A stretch of DNA of 23,271 nt, from contig CAXSDR010000056.1 in NCBI GenBank assembly GCA_964236445.1, forward strand, positions 1 through 23,271, written 5' to 3'. The number at the start of each line of letters is the position of its first letter. Positions within the stretch are counted from its first letter, which is position 1. Both the position numbers and the translations under genes were made by a program. The notes beneath the pieces were generated by a model that was not told the DNA's origin, made no database searches, and saw only the letters and a program-made list of their open reading frames with translations. Below are positions 22,739 through 23,271 of the stretch, one piece after another. The stretch comes from CAXSDR01 sp964236445. Lineage in GTDB: Bacteria; Actinomycetota; Actinomycetes; Motilibacterales; Motilibacteraceae.

Positions 22739-23271
22739 CCGGACGAGGGGTGGACAGCTTCGAGGTCGAGTCGCTGCCGTTGCGCGTCCTGTTCGGGTGG
22801 GGATCCAGCACGAGCCGACTGCTGCACGAGATCGAGCGGCTCGGCGCGCGCAAGGTGTTGGTGATCTGCACCGAGCAGGAGACCGCGCTCGCTGCCGCGC
22901 TGGCAGAGCCGCTGGGCGAGCTCGTGTGCGGCGTCTTCAGCGAGGTGCGTCCACACGTGCCTGGCGAGATCGTGGAGCGGGCGGTCCAGCGTGCCTGGGG
23001 ACTGGGGGCCGACGCACTGCTGAGCATCGGCGGTGGCTCCACGACGGGCACGGCAAAGGCGATCGCACTGCGTATGGCGCTGCCGATCGTCGCGGTGCCC
23101 ACGACCTACGCCGGCTCCGAGGTCACGCCGGTCTGGGGCACCACGGAGGACGGTCGCAAGGTCACCGGTCGGTCGCCGCTCGTGCTTCCCCGAACGGTCA
23201 TCTATGACCCCGTGCACACGATGACGCTCCCCGCGGGGCTCACCGCAACGAGCGGCATGAACGCGATGGCC
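22735..23271 (+). CDS. Maleylacetate reductase (iron-containing alcohol dehydrogenase family), partial
   Basis: The first 179 codons of a gene that runs off the right edge without a stop. The translation from ATG 22735 has FGWGSSTSRLLHEIERLGARKVLVIC, the nucleotide-binding GGGSTTGTAKAIAL (from about residue 99), the maleylacetate-reductase hallmark VPTTYAGSEVTPVWGTTE, and VLPRTVIYDP, then LPAGLTATSGMNAMA at the cut, just before the metal-binding histidines. Full-length members are about 350-360 residues, so roughly half is missing. The enzyme reduces maleylacetate to 3-oxoadipate with NAD(P)H in the hydroxyquinol and chlorocatechol pathways. It starts in a 4-nt ATGA overlap with the hydroxylase stop, so the two are co-translated. 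The closest parallels from memory are the resorcinol/gamma-resorcylate clusters (tsd in Rhodococcus, gra in Rhizobium). Confidence 0.9.
   Translation, partial: MTGRGVDSFEVESLPLRVLFGWGSSTSRLLHEIERLGARKVLVICTEQETALAAALAEPLGELVCGVFSEVRPHVPGEIVERAVQRAWGLGADALLSIGGGSTTGTAKAIALRMALPIVAVPTTYAGSEVTPVWGTTEDGRKVTGRSPLVLPRTVIYDPVHTMTLPAGLTATSGMNAMA

Overview
The window is a GC-rich stretch from a chromosome of the Actinomycetota. The signs are very strong G/C preference at third codon positions, a DUF1990 protein, a GTP-dependent PEP carboxykinase, a paired dynamin-like GTPase operon and GTG starts. I cannot name the genus from the sequence alone. Genes are tightly packed: no gap between genes exceeds about 160 bases. 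I saw no rRNA, tRNA, CRISPR array, insertion sequence or integration site.

Left part (1-11226), a housekeeping and accessory mixture. In order: a haem-oxygenase-like iron redox protein (-), a DUF1990 protein (+), a GNAT acetyltransferase (-), two translationally coupled dynamin-like GTPases (+), a GAF-GAF-GGDEF-EAL cyclic-di-GMP protein (-), a RecQ-type helicase with a phosphoribosyltransferase-like tail (-), and a TerD stress protein (+).

Middle (11285-14120): a LysR regulator diverges from pckG (GTP-PEPCK) across a 76-bp spacer. The spacer holds a 17-bp inverted repeat with the T-N11-A pattern of LysR operators.

Right part (14092-23271), the most interesting region: a divergent cluster that reads as an aromatic-acid catabolic unit. 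Leftward run a gamma-resorcylate-decarboxylase-like amidohydrolase and both subunits of a 3-oxoacid (probably 3-oxoadipate) CoA-transferase. Rightward run a lipoprotein substrate-binding protein, a double-domain ABC ATPase, a ribose-type permease, a cupin, an MhpA-type FAD aromatic hydroxylase and a maleylacetate reductase cut by the window end. Four of the five rightward junctions are overlaps or 1-nt to ~60-nt gaps typical of one operon. Read together they suggest import, decarboxylation, ring hydroxylation, ring cleavage (enzyme not seen here; either off the right edge or the cupin), maleylacetate to 3-oxoadipate, then CoA activation to the TCA cycle. The neighbouring pckG would provide gluconeogenesis during growth on such a substrate. 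The roles of individual families rest on recognisable motifs. The combined pathway and its substrate are inference.
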